Shown piece by piece: positions 40,290-49,806 of a stretch of DNA of 64,000 bases. The notes below the pieces were generated by a model. That model ran no database searches, was not told the DNA's origin, and saw only the letters and a list, made by a program, of their open reading frames with translations. The position numbers and the translations under genes were made by a program. The stretch is from Fen-1308 sp035319125. GTDB lineage: Bacteria; Nitrospirota; Thermodesulfovibrionia; Thermodesulfovibrionales; Dissulfurispiraceae. How positions within the stretch are numbered: position 1 is the first letter of the stretch; every line of letters starts with the position of its first letter. The stretch is from contig DATHDG010000034.1 in NCBI GenBank assembly GCA_035319125.1, positions 1-64,000 on the forward strand, written 5' to 3'.

Positions 40290-40688
40290 ATGGCTGCACC
40301 GAGGACCCCTTTCGTCACTGTCGATATCATAATCGAGCATGGCGAAGGAATCATACTCATAAAGAGGATAAACCCTCCTTATGGCTGGGCTATTGCAGGT
40401 GGGTTTGTGGAATACGGTGAATCGCTGGAAGAAGCAGCGGCGAGAGAGGCAAAAGAAGAGACCGGCCTTGAAATAAACATTATGAGGCAATTCCATGCAT
40501 ACTCGGCGCCTGACAGAGACACCAGGTTTCATACGATTAGCATAGTATTCATTGCCAAGGGCAATGGTGTGCTTGCGGCTGCCGATGATGCGGCTGATGC
40601 TGCTGTTTTTACCCGAGAAAGTCTGCCGGCGCAAATTGCATTTGACCATCGGACAATTCTCGAAGATTACTTCAGTGGGAGGTACTGA
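40290..40688 (+). CDS. Nudix hydrolase (ADP-ribose / MutT type)
   Basis: The 132-residue protein has a complete Nudix box (GGFVEYGESLEEAAAREAKEETGLE) near 35 and the start RTPFVTVDIIIEHGEGIILIKR. It probably hydrolyses a nucleoside diphosphate derivative; the substrate is not predictable. It follows hfq closely and is followed by the PpiD-like gene two bases later. Confidence 0.85.
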   Translation: MAAPRTPFVTVDIIIEHGEGIILIKRINPPYGWAIAGGFVEYGESLEEAAAREAKEETGLEINIMRQFHAYSAPDRDTRFHTISIVFIAKGNGVLAAADDAADAAVFTRESLPAQIAFDHRTILEDYFSGRY

Positions 40689-40690
40689 AA

Positions 40691-41356
40691 ATGCTGCAGT
40701 CCATGCGCAAGCATGCGCGCTATTTCTATGTGCTGTTCATTATAGTTATTATCACGTTCATATTCTGGGGCGTGGGAAATGTCGACAAGTCAACAAGCGT
40801 CAGCGTGGCTGAAATCGGCAAAGAGAAGATAAGTGTCGAGGAATTTTGGAGAACCTATGAAAGGACACGTGATGCCTATCGCGAATTATACAAGGGGCAA
40901 AGCCTTGATGAAATCGACAAGAAACTTAACCTCAAGAAGATGGTGCTTGATGGAATGATAGAAGAGAGGGTGCTATTGTCATCGGCCAGAGATCTCGGCC
41001 TTGCAGCATCGGATGATGAACTCCAGCAGATTATAGTTAACGACCCCCGGTTCAGACGGGAAGGGGTGTTCCATAAGGAAATTTATGTAAAAACTCTCGC
41101 TCTTAACAGGATGACTACGGAATTATATGAATCCTTATTGCGCGACCAGATTGCGGTAGATAAGCTGAAGCGGATGATAGCGTCGAGCGTTGATGTCACT
41201 CCTGCTGACCTGGCAGACACGCCGGACGACCCGGCAAAGGCTGCAATGATAAAGCAGATGGTCCTTTATAACAAACGCAATGCCGCTATCCATTCGTACG
41301 TTGATGCCATCAAGAGGCAGATGAACATCAAGATAAACCAGGAAGCTATCTCATAA
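40691..41356 (+). CDS. PpiD/SurA N-terminal-domain membrane-anchored chaperone
   Basis: The 221-residue protein has one N-terminal membrane helix (residues 11-29) and a SurA_N_3 / PpiD-type helical chaperone domain (VAEIGKEKISVEEFWRTYERTRD, then NLKKMVLDGMIEERVLL). It has no parvulin prolyl-isomerase domain, so it is a short version about a third of PpiD's length. It may act as a periplasmic holding chaperone. It precedes cdaA by 12 bp. Confidence 0.78.
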   Translation: MLQSMRKHARYFYVLFIIVIITFIFWGVGNVDKSTSVSVAEIGKEKISVEEFWRTYERTRDAYRELYKGQSLDEIDKKLNLKKMVLDGMIEERVLLSSARDLGLAASDDELQQIIVNDPRFRREGVFHKEIYVKTLALNRMTTELYESLLRDQIAVDKLKRMIASSVDVTPADLADTPDDPAKAAMIKQMVLYNKRNAAIHSYVDAIKRQMNIKINQEAIS

Positions 41357-41368
41357 CGGAGAGGGAAT

Positions 41369-42187
41369 TTGATCGATTTATTGAGGCAGATAAGATGGCA
41401 GGACATAATTGACATCATACTTGTCTCAATAATTATTTACCGGGTCCTGCTAATCATAAAAGGCACAATTGCCGCAAAAATGATTGTTGGACTTGGTTTC
41501 CTGCTGGTAGCACTATTTCTTGCAAAATACCTGCAGTTCTATACGATTGACTGGCTGATTCAAAGTTTCTGGTCGCAGGTGGTAATAGTTGTGATCATCC
41601 TATTTCAGCCTGAAATCAGAAGAACGCTTGCTCAGATGGGAGAGTCTCCTCTGCTTCAGAGTTTCACGTCAGCAGAGGAACTGAAATCACTTGATGAGAT
41701 AGTTAAAGCGGCCATAGCATTGGCCAACAGGAAGATCGGTGCGCTGATAGTAATCGAGCGTGAGGTCAGCCTCAAAGAGTATGTTGAAATCGGCACACAG
41801 CTGGATGCGAAGGTAACCAAAGACCTTCTGCTTAGTATATTTCATCCTACCTCTCCAATCCATGACGGTGCTATAGTGATCAAGGGAAACCGCGTTGTTG
41901 CCGCCGGCTGTTTTCTGCCGATCAGGCTGGGGACCGGCGTCAGCAAATCCTTTGGCACAAGACATAGAGCAGGTATAGCTATAACGGAAGAAACGGATGC
42001 AGTAGCGATCATTGTATCGGAAGAAACAGGCTTTGTGTCAATGGCTATAGACGGTAAGCTGAACTCGCCCTTTGATATGGGGACACTGCGTGATGTGCTT
42101 ACGGAACTCTTCACTGAACATAAGAAAACCAAAGCCTCGCTGAAAAAAGCAAAAAGCCATCAGAAAAATATCGGGGTTCATGAATGA
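41369..42187 (+). CDS. cdaA: Diadenylate cyclase CdaA (c-di-AMP synthase)
   Basis: The 272-residue protein has three N-terminal helices (about 12-80) and a DisA_N catalytic domain with HDGAIVIKGNRVVAAG near 165 (DGA motif) and GTRHRAGIAITEETD near 200 (RHR motif). It makes c-di-AMP from two ATP. The gene begins with TTG; GGAGAGGG lies just upstream and no ATG fits better. It overlaps cdaR by 4 bp. Confidence 0.93.
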   Translation: MIDLLRQIRWQDIIDIILVSIIIYRVLLIIKGTIAAKMIVGLGFLLVALFLAKYLQFYTIDWLIQSFWSQVVIVVIILFQPEIRRTLAQMGESPLLQSFTSAEELKSLDEIVKAAIALANRKIGALIVIEREVSLKEYVEIGTQLDAKVTKDLLLSIFHPTSPIHDGAIVIKGNRVVAAGCFLPIRLGTGVSKSFGTRHRAGIAITEETDAVAIIVSEETGFVSMAIDGKLNSPFDMGTLRDVLTELFTEHKKTKASLKKAKSHQKNIGVHE

Positions 42188-42834
42188 AGACAAAAGAGAT
42201 AATCTTCGGCAATCTCGGGCTAAAGATATTATCCGTTACCATTGCCTTATCTCTCTGGTTTTTCATTACTTACAAGGGGCAATCTGAAACAACCATAGAG
42301 GCTCAGGTGGAGTTCAAAAATGTTCCTGAAGGATTTGAAATACTCAAACAGAATATAAAGAAGGTTTCGATTAATGTCAGCGGCCATGAAAGCGTCCTCA
42401 GCTCGCTTAAGACCGCCGGTGCCCGTGTTCTGGTTGATATGTCAAACGGCAAGCTCGGCGAGGCCAGCTACTATTTCGATACAAATGATGTGAGAATTCC
42501 GGCAAATGTTAAGATATTGCGCATAGAACCAACATATGTAAGGATTACGCTTGACGAATCCACAGCCAGAGATGTTGATGTCAAGCCTTATGTTGTAGGG
42601 GAACCGGCAAAAGGCTATGAGATAACCCGGATAATCACACATCCGCAGATTGTGAGAGTTGAAGGGCCGAAGACAGAGATGTCGCGGCTTTCTATTCTGC
42701 GTACGGACCCGCTCGATATAACCGGGCTTGACGCCGACATCTCGCAAAACATGCGAATCGATCCTAACGGACGCAATCTGCGCATCAAGACACCTGATGT
42801 AATGGTAAAAGTCATAATAAGGAGAAATAAATAG
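42184..42834 (+). CDS. cdaR: CdaR-like YbbR-domain regulator of CdaA
   Basis: The 216-residue protein has a single N-terminal helix (residues 10-30) and YbbR repeats (VEFKNVPEGFEILKQNIKKVSINVSG, then DVKPYVVGEPAKGYEITR). In Gram-positives CdaR modulates CdaA activity outside the membrane. Its place between cdaA and glmM matches the canonical cdaA-cdaR-glmM operon. Confidence 0.88.
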   Translation: MKTKEIIFGNLGLKILSVTIALSLWFFITYKGQSETTIEAQVEFKNVPEGFEILKQNIKKVSINVSGHESVLSSLKTAGARVLVDMSNGKLGEASYYFDTNDVRIPANVKILRIEPTYVRITLDESTARDVDVKPYVVGEPAKGYEITRIITHPQIVRVEGPKTEMSRLSILRTDPLDITGLDADISQNMRIDPNGRNLRIKTPDVMVKVIIRRNK

Positions 42835-44190
42835 ATGAAACTCTTCGGTACTGACGGTATACGCGGCAAAGTCAACAGGTCGCCTATGACGGCTGAGAAC
42901 GTGCTGCGAGTTGGGATGGCCACAGCATCCGTTCTTAAAGACGAATTCGGTCGGCGCCAGATCCTTATAGGCAAAGATACGAGAATATCGGGTTATCTGA
43001 TCGAAAGCGCGCTTACCTCTGGCATTTGCTCTATGGGAATGGATGTGACCCTCGTCGGGCCAATTCCGACTCCGGGCATAGCTTTTTTAACCAGGGCGCT
43101 GAGGCTTGATGCTGGCGTTGCCATTTCAGCCTCGCACAATCCGTTCGAGGACAACGGTATAAAGATCTTCTCGTCATCAGGCTTCAAGCTGTCAGATGAG
43201 TTGGAAAAAGAAATAGAGAGGCTGGTTCAGGACGAGAGCTTCCCGCCTAGAAAGCCGACGGGAGAAGGAATTGGCAAAGCTTACCGGCTTGAAGATGCGG
43301 CAGGCAGATATATTGAATATGTCAAATCATCCATCCCTAGAGGCATTGATCTGGAAGGGCTCAAGATCGTCATAGACAGCGCAAATGGCGCAGCATACAA
43401 GATTACCCCCAAGTTGCTGGGTGAACTTGGGGCTGAGGTAATTTCGATCAACGATGAGCCTGACGGGGTTAATATCAATCTGAACTGCGGATCTCTGCAT
43501 CTTGAAGAACTGTCCAGACGAGTAAAAGAGACGGGGGCGCATATCGGGATTGCGCATGATGGCGATGCAGACAGGACACTTTTTGTTAATGAAAAAGGAG
43601 ATATAGTAGACGGCGATCAGGTAATGGGCATGTGCGCAGCTGAAATGAACCGTGAAGGAAAGCTTAAGGGGAACACCGTAGTTGCAACGGTTATGAGCAA
43701 TCTGGGGCTTGAAAAATATCTAAATAGTAGAGGAGTCAAGCTTTTAAGGACAAAAGTCGGTGACCGCTATGTCGTTGAAGAAATGCTCAAGGGCGGATAC
43801 AACATCGGCGGTGAGCAATCCGGACACATGATCTTCTTTGACTACAACACTACGGGAGATGGGCCTATCACGGCACTTCAAGTGCTTTATCTGATGCGCA
43901 AGAAGAATCGACTCCTTTCGGAACTGACAAGCAATATTATATTGTATCCTCAGGTACTAACCAATATCACAGTCGCAAAAGGTAAAAGCTTAAAGGACAT
44001 AGCCGACATAGCAAAAGTCATTGACGGCTGCACTGCTAAGCTCGGAGAAAAAGGCAGAGTTCTGGTCCGGCCATCCGGAACAGAACCGAAGATCAGGGTA
44101 ATGGTAGAGAGTGAAGATCTCGGACTGACACAAATGATTGCCGACGAGATCTCAAATGTAATACAGAAACATATTGGCATTAAGCCCTGA
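42835..44190 (+). CDS. glmM: Phosphoglucosamine mutase GlmM
   Basis: The 451-residue enzyme interconverts glucosamine 6- and 1-phosphates for peptidoglycan. The phosphoserine loop VAISASHNPFEDNG is at about residue 97, the metal loop HDGDADRTLFVN at 240, the sugar loop GGEQSGHMIF at 322 and the phosphate loop VRPSGTEPKIRVM at 419. ATG at 42835 is immediately after the cdaR stop. Confidence 0.96.
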   Translation: MKLFGTDGIRGKVNRSPMTAENVLRVGMATASVLKDEFGRRQILIGKDTRISGYLIESALTSGICSMGMDVTLVGPIPTPGIAFLTRALRLDAGVAISASHNPFEDNGIKIFSSSGFKLSDELEKEIERLVQDESFPPRKPTGEGIGKAYRLEDAAGRYIEYVKSSIPRGIDLEGLKIVIDSANGAAYKITPKLLGELGAEVISINDEPDGVNINLNCGSLHLEELSRRVKETGAHIGIAHDGDADRTLFVNEKGDIVDGDQVMGMCAAEMNREGKLKGNTVVATVMSNLGLEKYLNSRGVKLLRTKVGDRYVVEEMLKGGYNIGGEQSGHMIFFDYNTTGDGPITALQVLYLMRKKNRLLSELTSNIILYPQVLTNITVAKGKSLKDIADIAKVIDGCTAKLGEKGRVLVRPSGTEPKIRVMVESEDLGLTQMIADEISNVIQKHIGIKP

Positions 44191-44211
44191 TCTGTACGCT
44201 GCTGCTGAAAG

Positions 44212-46671
44212 ATGACAATTCTAGTCTCTTTCATAGCCGGCGCTGTTCTATTTTATCTGCATCGTTTTTTCCCGTATACGTCCGGATGTATTGTCTTTGT
44301 GCTGTTAGCGGCATTTGCACTTTTCACATTCAGAGCGCACGAAGTATCATCCCAAAGATATGCCGCGTTTCATTCAGCGTCAGCAGTGCTTGTTGTCGTT
44401 TTTATGCTTGCAGCAGGATATTACCGGGCCTCTTCTTCATACATAACACCACTTGACCTGGAACTGCTGTCGGGCGAGACGATCAAAGTCAAAGCCGTTG
44501 CTATATCTGAAGCAACACCCGTGCAGTCAGGCAGAAGCTATATCCAGGAAGTAGAAATACTAGGGTTCTTGCTGCGCAGCAGACCAATTCCGATATCACA
44601 TATGCATGTTTATTCCGACCTCCCACTTAGAGAATGAGTAGTTTATGATCTCAGTGTAAAACTGCCTGGCGATACTGTGTTCATAAATCCCTCTTCCATA
44701 TACAACATAGCAACCTTTCCGACTGGAAAGGTTGCTGAAAGACATGAAGCAGGTATTGGTAGACAAAACTTTCTGGAACATGCGCGCAGACAGTTGAATG
44801 CATACTTCATGAAGAACTTTGATAGAGATGCGGGTTCTTTCTTGATGTCAATCATTACAGGGGATCGCGGCTCTATGAGCAGCGACTTAAAAAAAGCTTT
44901 TAATACGACTGGGCTGGCACATATCCTAAGCATATCGGGCGCACATTTCGGATTGCTGCTATTTATCCTGTTCAAAGGATTTAGGATGATCATACGACTC
45001 TTGCCGGCTTCGGCTCTTCTGCGGCTATCTATTTACGCATCACCATCGCAGCTGGCGGCTGTGCTCTGCTTTCCCGTAATAACAGCCTATTTAGGAATAT
45101 CAACCATGGAGTTTCCAGCCGTAAGATCGTTTATCATGATCTCTCTTTTTCTATTCGGTCTGCTTATCCATAGAAAGGGGTTATGACTGAACACCCTTCT
45201 TTTAGCCGCAGCTTCCATAGTCATGATACAGCCGGATTCCTTGACGGAGCTGTCTTTTCAACTCTCATTTCTAGCGGTATTATGTCTCGGGCTGTATACA
45301 GATTTTGAAAAAAGTTATATGCGCAAAAATATGCGCGATCAAGTTGCTTCCTGCAGTACAACAACCAACGGCAAAGAGGCCTTTAACCAAAAACCATCTG
45401 GCTTTTCAGCAGCATATATAAAAGTATTTTCAGCCGTGCGACGTTACATATTTTCATCTTTAATGCTTTCTCTGGCAGCTACTGTTGGCACGGCACCTCT
45501 TGTCGCCTATGTATTCAATTACTTCTCGATCATCTCGCCTTTAAGCAACCTGATTTTTACACCATTTATCGGTTTTATCATTCTGCCCATATCACTTATG
45601 TCATCGTTCATATTTCTCTTTAGCGGATTTTTCCCCTTCAGCTATATGATCAACTCAGCAACCAATACTTGTCTGGATGCAATCAAATATGTCGGGCACT
45701 GGGATCATGCAGACTTGCCCATTGCAGCATTCCCGCTCATATTGCTTATCTCATTTTATTTTGCAATATTTATTCTGGCAGTATATTCAACAAAAACTGT
45801 CCGCAAACCACTATTTCAGAATACCACGCTGCTCATACTAGTTATCACTACTGCAATAGTCCCTTTTATCGTCTACGCTTCATCTCAGTTTATCGACTAT
45901 AAGAGACTAAGAACAACTGTTCTGGATGTAGGCCAAGGCGACAGTTCAGTGGTAGAGCTTCCTGACGGACGGGTTATGGTTATAGACACAGGCAGAACTG
46001 GTTTTCAGACTGCGTCATTCTTAAAATATCGCGGCTTCCGTAGAGTCGATTTCCTCGTACTGACCCATGGACATCCAGACCACTGCGGTGGGCTATCTTA
46101 TCTTCAAACGCAATTTAATATTATGGAAATCTGGGACAACGGACTATGGCCTTGTCAGGATAAGGCAGCTAGGCGTGCAACTCATACGGCGCTGAAAAGG
46201 GGTGATACTGTCCAGGGCGAAGGATATTCGATTACTGTGCTGCATCCGTACGAAGGTTTCTATTCGACACTTCCTGAAAACCAGGTGGATAACGATTATT
46301 CGGCAGTGTTAAAGATAGAAGATAAGTTACACTCATTTCTATTTACAGGAGACATCTCTGAGGAAGCGGAGGCGGACATCTCTCATCTTGAGAAACGTAT
46401 AAAGAGCACAATTCTCAAGATACCACATCATGGAAGCCGGAGCTCTTTGAATGTACACTTTCTGCACTCTGTCTCGCCTGCAGTGGCAATCGTAAGTGCC
46501 GGCAAGAATAATATATTCTCTCACCCTCACGCTGAGACGCTATCAGCTTATTCAAATAGCGCTCTATACAGAACGGACAGGGATGGAGCAGTGGGGATCG
46601 CATGGTCTATCAATGGCGTTATCAAGATATCCACAGCTCGAAATTTCAGAATGCTGGAGGCATATTCATAG
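44212..46671 (+). pseudogene. comEC: comEC-like DNA uptake channel gene with two in-frame UGA codons
   Basis: One reading frame of 820 codons spans the whole ComEC family: a DUF4131 N-terminal region, the competence core (GLAHILSISGAHFGLL near 240) with TM helices, FQLSFLAVL near 345, and a C-terminal metallo-beta-lactamase-like domain (LDVGQGDSSVVELPDG, THGHPDHCGG, PHHGSRSSL). It contains TGA at 44635..44637 and at 45184..45186, with no frameshift. Neither UGA has a SECIS-like GGU hairpin in range. I read it as a recently decayed gene (both could come from CGA or TGG by one base). Read-through is an alternative. It follows glmM by 21 bp. Confidence 0.68.
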
Positions 46672-46795
46672 GATGCCGAGATGATGAATATCCGGCGGCT
46701 ATTTGAAATATGGTAGGGCTGTAAATATGGAACATATTTAATAACTTAACCGGTGAGTAAATATTTCAGCAACCTAAAATAGGTATTTTCCACAA

Positions 46796-46827
46796 TTGAC
46801 TCAGACCATAGACTATGGTTTTATATT
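46796..46827 (+). promoter_or_regulatory. Promoter region with perfect palindrome upstream of Cache gene
   Basis: TTGACT (46796..46801) is a good -35 with several possible T/A-rich -10 hexamers at 46819..46827. The spacer contains the perfect 15-base palindrome ACCATAGACTATGGT (46805..46819), placed where a repressor would block polymerase. The remaining part of the 46672..47006 gap shows nothing else that I can support. The element is about 180 bases before the gene. Confidence 0.4.
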
Positions 46828-47006
46828 ACGAGTGATTCAATTCTGAATATCAGCAGTTTTTGTCTGCTTTCTGTCAATACTGGTCGCAGAATCCAATACA
46901 GGTGAGGCTTTTCCAAAAGGGGGAGAGGCTTTTTGCCTGATTATCTGCAACTGCCACATGTAGATATTAAATTTTATAAACCCACAAACATTGTAAGGAG
47001 GTGTGC

Positions 47007-47450
47007 ATGACAAGAAAGCTATTTGGCCTTATGACTCTAGTAATCATTTCAATGGTGTGCGCAGCATGGGCTGCCGAATATGGCACCGCAGATGAAGCCA
47101 AGAAAATGCTCGAAAGAGCCATAGCCGAGGTACAGAAAGACAAGACTAAAGCCCTGGCAATGTTCAGCAAGGGGGAAGGCGGATTCAAAGATCGTGATCT
47201 TTATCCATATTGCGGCGGCCCGGACGGTAATTTTACAGCTCATCCAAGCTTGGTTGGAAAGAGCTTAAAGGAACTGAAGGATAAAAACGGCAAACCAATC
47301 GGCGAAGAAATATACGCAAAGGCAAAGGAAGGCGCCATTGCAGAAATATCATACATGTGGCCACGGCCAAACGAAACCGCACCAGTGCAGAAAGTTGCTT
47401 ATTACACTAAAGTCGGGGACCAGGTCTGCGCCGTCGGCTATTATAAGTAA
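47007..47450 (+). CDS. Exported Cache-domain protein
   Basis: The 147-residue protein has a signal peptide (MTRKLFGLMTLVIISMVCAAWA) and a single Cache-type sensor domain: DEAKKMLERAIAEVQKDKTKALAMFSKGEGGFKDRDLYPYC and DGNFTAHPSLVGKSL. It has no output domain, so it is a free periplasmic ligand-binding protein; Cache domains usually bind small organic ligands. ATG at 47007 is chosen because AAGGAGG lies five bases upstream. The gene is alone. Confidence 0.8.
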   Translation: MTRKLFGLMTLVIISMVCAAWAAEYGTADEAKKMLERAIAEVQKDKTKALAMFSKGEGGFKDRDLYPYCGGPDGNFTAHPSLVGKSLKELKDKNGKPIGEEIYAKAKEGAIAEISYMWPRPNETAPVQKVAYYTKVGDQVCAVGYYK

Positions 47451-47605
47451 TTGCTGTCATAGCTTTAACCTTAGCCTGAATTGGTATATTAAGACCTCTC
47501 CCCCCATAATGCCGTCTTGGTGCGTTATAATTATGCAGGAACGCCCGCTATTTTCTGATCGTTGCCATAACGCTTAAATACAGACGTACTCTAAGGAGGT
47601 CAAAA

Positions 47606-49138
47606 ATGGGACTTTACGATCTAACCTTTTACGATCTGATCTGTCGCAATGCAATCTGTTATAGAAACAGGATTGCCTTTATGGAAGCAGACGATGGCAG
47701 CGCGCTTACCTTTGAAAACTTCAAAGATATGGTTGATCGACTTGCCTGCGGCCTCCAGGGAGCCGGCATTAGAAAGGGTGATCGTATCGGCGCTATTGGA
47801 AAGAACAGTAGGGAATTCTTTCTTTTATATGGAGCTGCTGCCGCACTCGGAGCTGTCATGCTTCCTGTCAACTGGAGGCTTTCACTCGGGGAAATGTTTT
47901 TCAACCTTAATGACGGTGAACCAAGCATAATATTTTCCGACCCGGAATATCAGCCGCAAATAGAATCAGACAGAAAGAAACTTTCCGGCAATCCGTTGCT
48001 GTTCAGTATCAGGGATGCCTCAAAAGAATTCCAGGGCCTCGATTCTCTGCTGGATAACGATGGGAATTTTGTCCCTTCTGATGTTGCATCAAATGACGGT
48101 TTTGTTATAATCCATACCGCCGCAGTCGCCGGCAGGCCGAGAGGCGCTTTATTGAGCCATAATAACCTTCTGTGTTCCAATTTGCATTTTATTGAGAGCC
48201 TCAAGATTACGCCTGATGACGTGCACTTGAATCTTCTGCCGGTGTTTCATATAGCAGGGCTTGCAATGCTGACAAGCGCTTTTCATGCGGGTGCACTGAA
48301 CCTGAACATGAGCAGATTTGATGCAGTCAAGGCTGTCAACCTGATAGATGAAAAACAAATCTCTTTCTTTTTCGACTTTACGCCTATTCTCTCCAATATA
48401 CTTGATCAACAGGCAAAGACCGGTAAGAACATCCGTTCACTTCGGGCGGTTATTGGCTTGGACGTACCGGATACGATAGAAAAGTATCAGCAGCTTTCAG
48501 GCGGCACTTTTTACACTTTTTACGGACAAACTGAAACATCATGTTTAGCAACCATAGGCCGGTACAATGAGCGTCCTGGTGCAGCAGGCAAACCTGTCAT
48601 GCTGGGCAATGTCCAGCTTCTGGATGACAAAGACAGCCCTGTGGCCATTGGAGACACTGGAGAAATAGCCATGAGAGGGCCGATGGTTTTTAAGGGTTAC
48701 TGGGGATTGCAGGATGACAACTCATATACCTTCAGAAACGGATGGCACCATACTGGAGACCTTGGACGCTTTGATGAGGATGGTTATTTATGGTATGCCG
48801 GTCGCAAACCTGAAAAAGAACTGATTAAGCCCGGCGGGGAAAATGTGTATCCGGCGGAAGTTGAAAATGCAATTCTGCAGCATCCCGCGGTTGAAAAATG
48901 CGTAGTGTTCGGAGTGCCGGATCCGAAATGGAAAGAAGGGATTAAAGCTGTATGCCTGCTCAAACAAGGGGCAACCCTGACGGCTGAAGTATTAATCAAG
49001 TTTGTAGGGTCGAAGATAGCCGGCTACAAAAAGCCGCAATATGTTCAATTTGTGTCTGAGTTTCCGCTAAAGCCGGATGGTTCGCCTGACAGGATTAAAA
49101 TAAAAGAGTTATTCGCGAGCGCGCAGAAGCCTTCGTAA
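47606..49138 (+). CDS. AMP-dependent acyl-CoA synthetase homologue with altered catalytic motifs
   Basis: The 510-residue protein has the ANL-superfamily fold: TFYGQTETSCLATIG, GEIAMRGPMVFKGYW, HHTGDLGRFDEDGYLWYAGRKPEKELIKPGGENVYPAEVE. Two key sites look changed. The P-loop near 170 reads HTAAVAGRPRGALLSH instead of the Ser/Thr/Gly-rich TSGTTGxPKG, and the C-terminal motif reads DGSPDRIKIKEL, with Ser where the catalytic Lys of GK-x-x-R should be (about residue 493). A classical two-step synthetase is therefore doubtful. SD AAGGAGG precedes the ATG. It stands just upstream of hisH but in its own frame. Confidence 0.78.
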   Translation: MGLYDLTFYDLICRNAICYRNRIAFMEADDGSALTFENFKDMVDRLACGLQGAGIRKGDRIGAIGKNSREFFLLYGAAAALGAVMLPVNWRLSLGEMFFNLNDGEPSIIFSDPEYQPQIESDRKKLSGNPLLFSIRDASKEFQGLDSLLDNDGNFVPSDVASNDGFVIIHTAAVAGRPRGALLSHNNLLCSNLHFIESLKITPDDVHLNLLPVFHIAGLAMLTSAFHAGALNLNMSRFDAVKAVNLIDEKQISFFFDFTPILSNILDQQAKTGKNIRSLRAVIGLDVPDTIEKYQQLSGGTFYTFYGQTETSCLATIGRYNERPGAAGKPVMLGNVQLLDDKDSPVAIGDTGEIAMRGPMVFKGYWGLQDDNSYTFRNGWHHTGDLGRFDEDGYLWYAGRKPEKELIKPGGENVYPAEVENAILQHPAVEKCVVFGVPDPKWKEGIKAVCLLKQGATLTAEVLIKFVGSKIAGYKKPQYVQFVSEFPLKPDGSPDRIKIKELFASAQKPS

Positions 49139-49167
49139 ATCTGCATTTGCTATGTTAAAATGGACTC

Positions 49168-49806
49168 ATGATAGCTATAGTAGATTATGGAATGGGCAAT
49201 ATCAGAAGCGTAGAAAAAGGCTTCAGGAAGGTCGGCGCGGATGTGAGGATTACGTCAGATCCAAAAAAAATTGCTGATGCAAGAGGCATTGTACTTCCGG
49301 GAGTGGGGGCTTTCAGGGATTGCATGGCAAACCTCGACAAGCTAAACCTTATCGATCTCATACTCGAAGAAATCAGGAAAGGTAAACCCTTTCTTGGCAT
49401 CTGTCTGGGGCTTCAACTTCTTTTCACAGAGTCTGAAGAGTTTGGTGTTTGCAAAGGATTCAATCTATTCTCTGGCAAGGTCATTCGTTTCGATTTCGGA
49501 CAACTCGATCCGGACAAAAGGCACTTGAAGATTCCGCACATGGGCTGGAATACAGCCAAGATAGAGAAGCGACCGCCTATTTTGCAAGATATACCAGACA
49601 ATTCTTATTTCTATTTTGTTCATTCGTTCTATGTTGTTCCGAGCGATAAAGGTATTGTTGCCGCAACTACCGATTATGGAGGAGATTTTTGTTCCATGGT
49701 ATGGAAAGACAATGTCTTTGCAACCCAGTTCCATCCGGAAAAGAGCCAGGATACGGGGTTAAGAATCTTAAAGGGGTTTAACACCTTCGTAGCGGGAAAC
49801 CGGTAA
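49168..49806 (+). CDS. hisH: Imidazole glycerol phosphate synthase glutaminase subunit HisH
   Basis: HisH (212 residues) provides ammonia to HisF. Its glutaminase nucleophile motif GICLGLQLLF is near 82, the Gly-rich start is IAIVDYGMGNIRSVEKG, and FATQFHPEKSQ with the triad His/Glu is near 188. The stop codon overlaps the selB start (TAATG). The partner gene hisF is not in the window. Confidence 0.95.
   Translation: MIAIVDYGMGNIRSVEKGFRKVGADVRITSDPKKIADARGIVLPGVGAFRDCMANLDKLNLIDLILEEIRKGKPFLGICLGLQLLFTESEEFGVCKGFNLFSGKVIRFDFGQLDPDKRHLKIPHMGWNTAKIEKRPPILQDIPDNSYFYFVHSFYVVPSDKGIVAATTDYGGDFCSMVWKDNVFATQFHPEKSQDTGLRILKGFNTFVAGNR

Noticed and set aside
44635..45186. The two comEC UGA codons as selenocysteine sites
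   Set aside because: No hairpin with a GGU-type loop lies 16-37 nt after either UGA: the first is followed only by a CAGU/ACUG stem with a GUAAA loop, the second by an AGC/GCU stem with a CGCA loop.
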